Below are positions 42,230 through 44,666 of a stretch of 44,666 nucleotides of DNA, piece by piece. Source of the DNA: Tannerella sp. (GTDB lineage Bacteria; Bacteroidota; Bacteroidia; Bacteroidales; Tannerellaceae). Within the stretch, counting starts at the first letter, position 1. Each line of letters starts with the position of its first letter. The notes beneath the pieces were generated by a model that saw only the letters and a program-made list of their open reading frames with translations, had not been told where the DNA came from and did not search any database. The DNA is taken from the NCBI GenBank assembly GCA_031276675.1, contig JAISMO010000116.1, positions 1 to 44,666 on the forward strand, in the 5' to 3' direction. A program made the position numbers and the translations under genes.

Positions 42230-43543
42230 ATGATGAAAAATGCTTCTTTTTTTCGCGGAAAAGACGGACAAAACTACCTGTTCCCGTTTATCCTTGTAAC
42301 GTCCCTTTTTGCCTTGTGGGGATTTGCCAACGATATTACCAACCCGATGGTCAAGGCCTTTCAGAAAATTCTTCTGATCAGCAACTTCGAAAGTTCGCTG
42401 GTGCAGTTTGCCTTCTATGGCGGATATTGTTTGATGGCCATTCCGGCGGCGCTGTTTCTCCGGAAATTCAACTACAAGAAGGGGCTGCTGGTGGGGCTTG
42501 CCCTGTATGCTGCGGGCGGGCTGCTGTTTGTGCCCGCCTGTCAGGCGATGGCCTTTTGGGCGTTCCTGTTCGCGTATTTCGTGATGACATGCGGACTGTC
42601 GTTTCTTGAAACGACCTCCAACCCGTATATTCTGGCGCTCGGACCGGAGGAAAGCGCCACACGCCGGTTGAATTTTGCCCAGGCTTTCAATCCGATGGGA
42701 TCGCTGACGGGCATGTGGGTGGCGAAAGAATTTATCCTGGCCAAGATGGACGGTCGAAGCGAAGAAGCACGGCAGGCCCTGTGCATGGCCCGTCCCGAGG
42801 AATTTGCCGCACTGCAGAAATCCGACCTCCATATCGTCGGCCAACCGTACCTGATACTCGGACTGGCCGTGCTGTTTGTCTTCATTCTTTTCCTGGCAGC
42901 CCGCCTGCCGAAACCGGCTGCCCCGGATGCGGACACCCTGTCGACCGGCGCCACGTTCCGCAAGCTGATGAAAAACAAACGCTACGTATATGCCGTGATC
43001 GCGCAGTGCTTTTATGTGGGCGTACAGATCATGGTCTGGACGTTTATCATCCAGTATGCGAACCGGGAACTCGACATGAAGGAGGAAACGGCGCAGGGCT
43101 ACAACATGATGGCTATGGCGATCTTTGTTTCCAGCCGTTTTGTCTGCACCTTCCTGCTGAAATACTTCAAACCGAGTGTGCTGTTGACCATGCTCGCTTT
43201 TGGCGGCGCGATCTTTACGCTGGGAGCGATCTTTGTGCACGGCATGGCGGGACTCTACTGCCTGATTGCGATTTCGGCCTGCATGTCGCTGATGTTCCCC
43301 ACGATATACGGTATTGCCCTGAAAGGTATGGGCGATGAGGCCAAACTGGCTTCGGCGGGACTGATTCTGGCCATCGGCGGCGGCAGTATCCTGCCGCCAA
43401 TGCAGGGCTTGCTGATAGACAGGGCCGTCTGGTTTGACGGACTGTCATCCATACGCTTCTCGTTTGTCTTGCCGCTGATATGCTTCGCCGTCATTGCCGC
43501 CTTCGGACAATGGGTCGGCAAAAAACGGGAAATTAGTGATTAG
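42230..43543 (+). CDS. fucP: L-fucose:H+ symporter permease (major facilitator superfamily)
   Basis: 437 residues with about twelve membrane segments. The FucP pattern is clear: FILVTSLFALWGFANDITNP near the start, QFAFYGGYCLMAIPAALFL, FLETTSNPYILALGP and RLNFAQAFNPMGSLTGM. FucP imports L-fucose (some relatives import other sugars) with protons across the inner membrane. The family assignment is firm, the exact sugar less so, since no other fucose genes are adjacent. The stop codon falls in the first unit of a heptamer array. Confidence 0.94.
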   Translation: MMKNASFFRGKDGQNYLFPFILVTSLFALWGFANDITNPMVKAFQKILLISNFESSLVQFAFYGGYCLMAIPAALFLRKFNYKKGLLVGLALYAAGGLLFVPACQAMAFWAFLFAYFVMTCGLSFLETTSNPYILALGPEESATRRLNFAQAFNPMGSLTGMWVAKEFILAKMDGRSEEARQALCMARPEEFAALQKSDLHIVGQPYLILGLAVLFVFILFLAARLPKPAAPDADTLSTGATFRKLMKNKRYVYAVIAQCFYVGVQIMVWTFIIQYANRELDMKEETAQGYNMMAMAIFVSSRFVCTFLLKYFKPSVLLTMLAFGGAIFTLGAIFVHGMAGLYCLIAISACMSLMFPTIYGIALKGMGDEAKLASAGLILAIGGGSILPPMQGLLIDRAVWFDGLSSIRFSFVLPLICFAVIAAFGQWVGKKREISD

Positions 43544-43581
43544 TGATTAGTGATTAGTGGTTAGTGGTTAGCGGTTAGCGG
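43533..43581. repeat. Heptamer tandem array, exactly seven units
   Basis: Seven contiguous 7-bp units (TTAGTGA three times, TTAGTGG twice, TTAGCGG twice) covering 49 bp from the last codons of fucP into the spacer. It has the same unit and number as at 8933-8981. Confidence 0.9.
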
Positions 43582-43636
43582 TTAATTATCAGTGATTCGC
43601 GGGGCGAAATGCGGCAGGTTCCATGGTTTCTATGTA

Positions 43637-44119
43637 TCAGCGGTGTTCATCGAATGTCTGTTCAAACGAAAGCGGAAGCAGGGACGCTGCCGAATCTACG
43701 CAGCGCACTTCCTCGCAGCCGCATAGCAGGATGCGCACCGGATGACGCTGGCGCCGTTCCGTTTCCTGCAACACTTGACGGCATGAGCCGCAGGGTGCAA
43801 TGGACGGCACAATCCGGTCGCCCCTGACGGCCGCCACCGCCAGCGCCTTCACCGGCGCCTCCGGATAGCGGGCATGTGCGCTGAACAGCGCGACCCGTTC
43901 GGCACACATGCCCGACGGACTGGCTATGTTCTCCTGATTGTTGCCCGTCACCAGCGTTCCGTCGGCCAGTACGGCCACCGCGCCCACACGGAATCCGGAG
44001 TAGGGCGCATACGCCTGCCTTGCGGCGGCAACGGCGGCGTCCATCCACTGTTTTTCTTCGCCGGACAATTCTTCCGTCCGAAATGTCCGAATCGTAATTT
44101 CAACGCTCCGGGTGTTCAT
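43637..44119 (-). CDS. cdd: Cytidine deaminase
   Basis: A 160-residue zinc enzyme of pyrimidine salvage, converting (deoxy)cytidine to (deoxy)uridine. Active-site motifs CAERVALFSA and PCGSCRQVL are intact, giving the three-Cys zinc site of the small tetrameric type and the catalytic Glu. The substrate-binding segment YAPYSGFRVGAV near residue 40 is typical. Length is slightly above that of the usual tetrameric form because of an N-terminal extension. It is convergent with fucP and has its own promoter. Confidence 0.95.
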   Translation of the reverse strand: MNTRSVEITIRTFRTEELSGEEKQWMDAAVAAARQAYAPYSGFRVGAVAVLADGTLVTGNNQENIASPSGMCAERVALFSAHARYPEAPVKALAVAAVRGDRIVPSIAPCGSCRQVLQETERRQRHPVRILLCGCEEVRCVDSAASLLPLSFEQTFDEHR

Positions 44120-44153
44120 TTTGCTTTATGATGGCTGTTCCACATGCGATCCG

Positions 44154-44176
44154 ATTTTTTTTTTTTTGCAAAGATA
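44154..44176 (-). promoter_or_regulatory. -7 promoter of cdd next to a 13-T homopolymer
   Basis: CAAAGATA (plus strand 44169-44176) is TATCTTTG on the minus strand. It is followed in the direction of transcription by 13 consecutive T on the plus strand (A on the transcript), covering the expected transcription start. Run length could vary by slippage and affect expression. Confidence 0.5.
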
Positions 44177-44324
44177 GTTTTATTCGGCGGTAAACGACCG
44201 TTTGAAATACAGGTCCACCCCTAAAACCCTGTGTTCACGCATTCCTTCCGCCTGTCTTTTTTCGGTGTTGAAGAGAACTGTTTCCCGCTCCGCATCGGGA
44301 AAATACGGACAAGCGTTGCGGCCT

Positions 44325-44531
44325 GTCGAGTAGTAGCATTACGTCACGTTGAGTAGTAACGTTACGTCGTGTCGAGTAGTAACGTTACGTCGCGTCGAGT
44401 AGTAACGTTACGTCGCGTCGAGTAGTAACGTTACAAAGAGACGCTTTGTAACATTACGAAGCGACGCTTCGTAGCGTTACGAAGAGGCGCTTCGTAGCAT
44501 TACGAAGAGGCACTTCGTAGCGTTACGAAGT
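44325..44531. repeat. 23-bp tandem array, nine units in two sequence blocks
   Basis: Units start every 23 bp from 44325 to 44509 without indels. Units 1-5 share GTCGAGTAGTAACGTTACGT and units 6-9 share CTTCGTAGCGTTACGAAG. Both kinds contain a dyad (GTAACGTTAC; CTTCGTA...TTACGAAG) at the same place. It fills the gap between cdd and the transposase-like end. The stretch 44177-44324 shows nothing recognisable. Confidence 0.92.
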
Positions 44532-44563
44532 GCCTCAAATATGCTGCATAACGTGAGTTCGAC

Positions 44564-44666
44564 CTAAGCGATCTTCTGTAAAGCACTCGTATCCACTATA
44601 TCTATGTTCAGCGAAGGTTTTTTAGGCAGGAAATGATAAGCAATAAGCGCGGAAACCATGTTTGTG
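44564..44666 (-). CDS. C-terminal end of a probable transposase (partial, runs off the window)
   Basis: The minus strand from the window edge reads TNMVSALIAYHFLPKKPSLN followed by IDIVDTSALQKIA and a stop at 44564. The phrase resembles the end of IS4-type transposases common in Bacteroidota. The stretch after the stop (AACGTGAGTTCGACC on the plus strand) may be the insertion sequence end. Only 34 codons are visible, so the family call is tentative. Confidence 0.45.
   Translation of the reverse strand, partial: TNMVSALIAYHFLPKKPSLNIDIVDTSALQKIA

Noticed and set aside
3615-44531. The short-period arrays as CRISPR arrays
   Set aside because: Units are directly adjacent with no unique spacers, the period is only 20-23 bp, units vary in sequence, and no cas genes are present.

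Overview
The window looks like a Bacteroidales chromosome (Tannerellaceae/Porphyromonadaceae-like, moderate-to-high GC). Evidence: a SusC/SusD pair, a BspA-like leucine-rich-repeat protein ending in a type IX secretion (T9SS) sorting domain, a malic enzyme fused to a phosphotransacetylase-like domain, many Bacteroidota -7 promoter motifs (TAnnTTTG), and many lipoproteins. There is one tRNA (Arg-UCU). No phage, plasmid backbone or CRISPR array is visible. An insertion-sequence end appears to cross the right edge.

Layout. 1-2.4 kb: three tandem minus-strand genes for LRV/HEAT-like solenoid proteins, each preceded by a near-identical leader repeat; two show apparent damage (in-frame stop, 1-bp slip). 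2.5-4.1 kb: a DUF6261-type protein, then a 41-bp palindromic tandem array. 4.6-6.9 kb: maeB, flanked by copies of a dispersed palindromic repeat. 7.1-20 kb: a long minus-strand block running susC, susD, three tandem lipoprotein paralogues with decayed copies at both ends, an unknown protein and two large exported proteins; it resembles a polysaccharide/glycan-utilisation locus without a recognisable classical glycosidase. 20.6-24.7 kb: tRNA-Arg, a dCMP deaminase-family gene, a C-terminal processing protease, 5-formyl-THF cyclo-ligase, TadA and a small putative DNA-binding protein. 25.7-29.4 kb: the BspA-like T9SS protein. 30.1-33.6 kb: an exported heavy-metal-associated protein, then a LOG-family / radical SAM / glycosyltransferase run. 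33.6-41.4 kb: ApbE, a decayed gluconate dehydrogenase small subunit, aldo/keto reductase, an outer-membrane-like protein, a ThuA-domain lipoprotein, a DUF4874/DUF4832 lipoprotein and a short-chain dehydrogenase. 41.4-44.1 kb: RNase H with viroplasmin-like domain, a fucose permease and cytidine deaminase.

The most unusual signal is not a gene. Seven intergenic regions hold head-to-tail arrays with strictly constant periods of 20, 21 or 23 bp (or 41 bp, about two of these). Copies differ by substitutions but almost never by indels, and most units contain a short dyad. The sequence differs at every locus while the architecture is the same. Two further arrays consist of exactly seven 7-bp units. 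Together with the leader repeats and dispersed palindromes, this suggests a genome-wide system that builds or maintains short-period intergenic DNA arrays.
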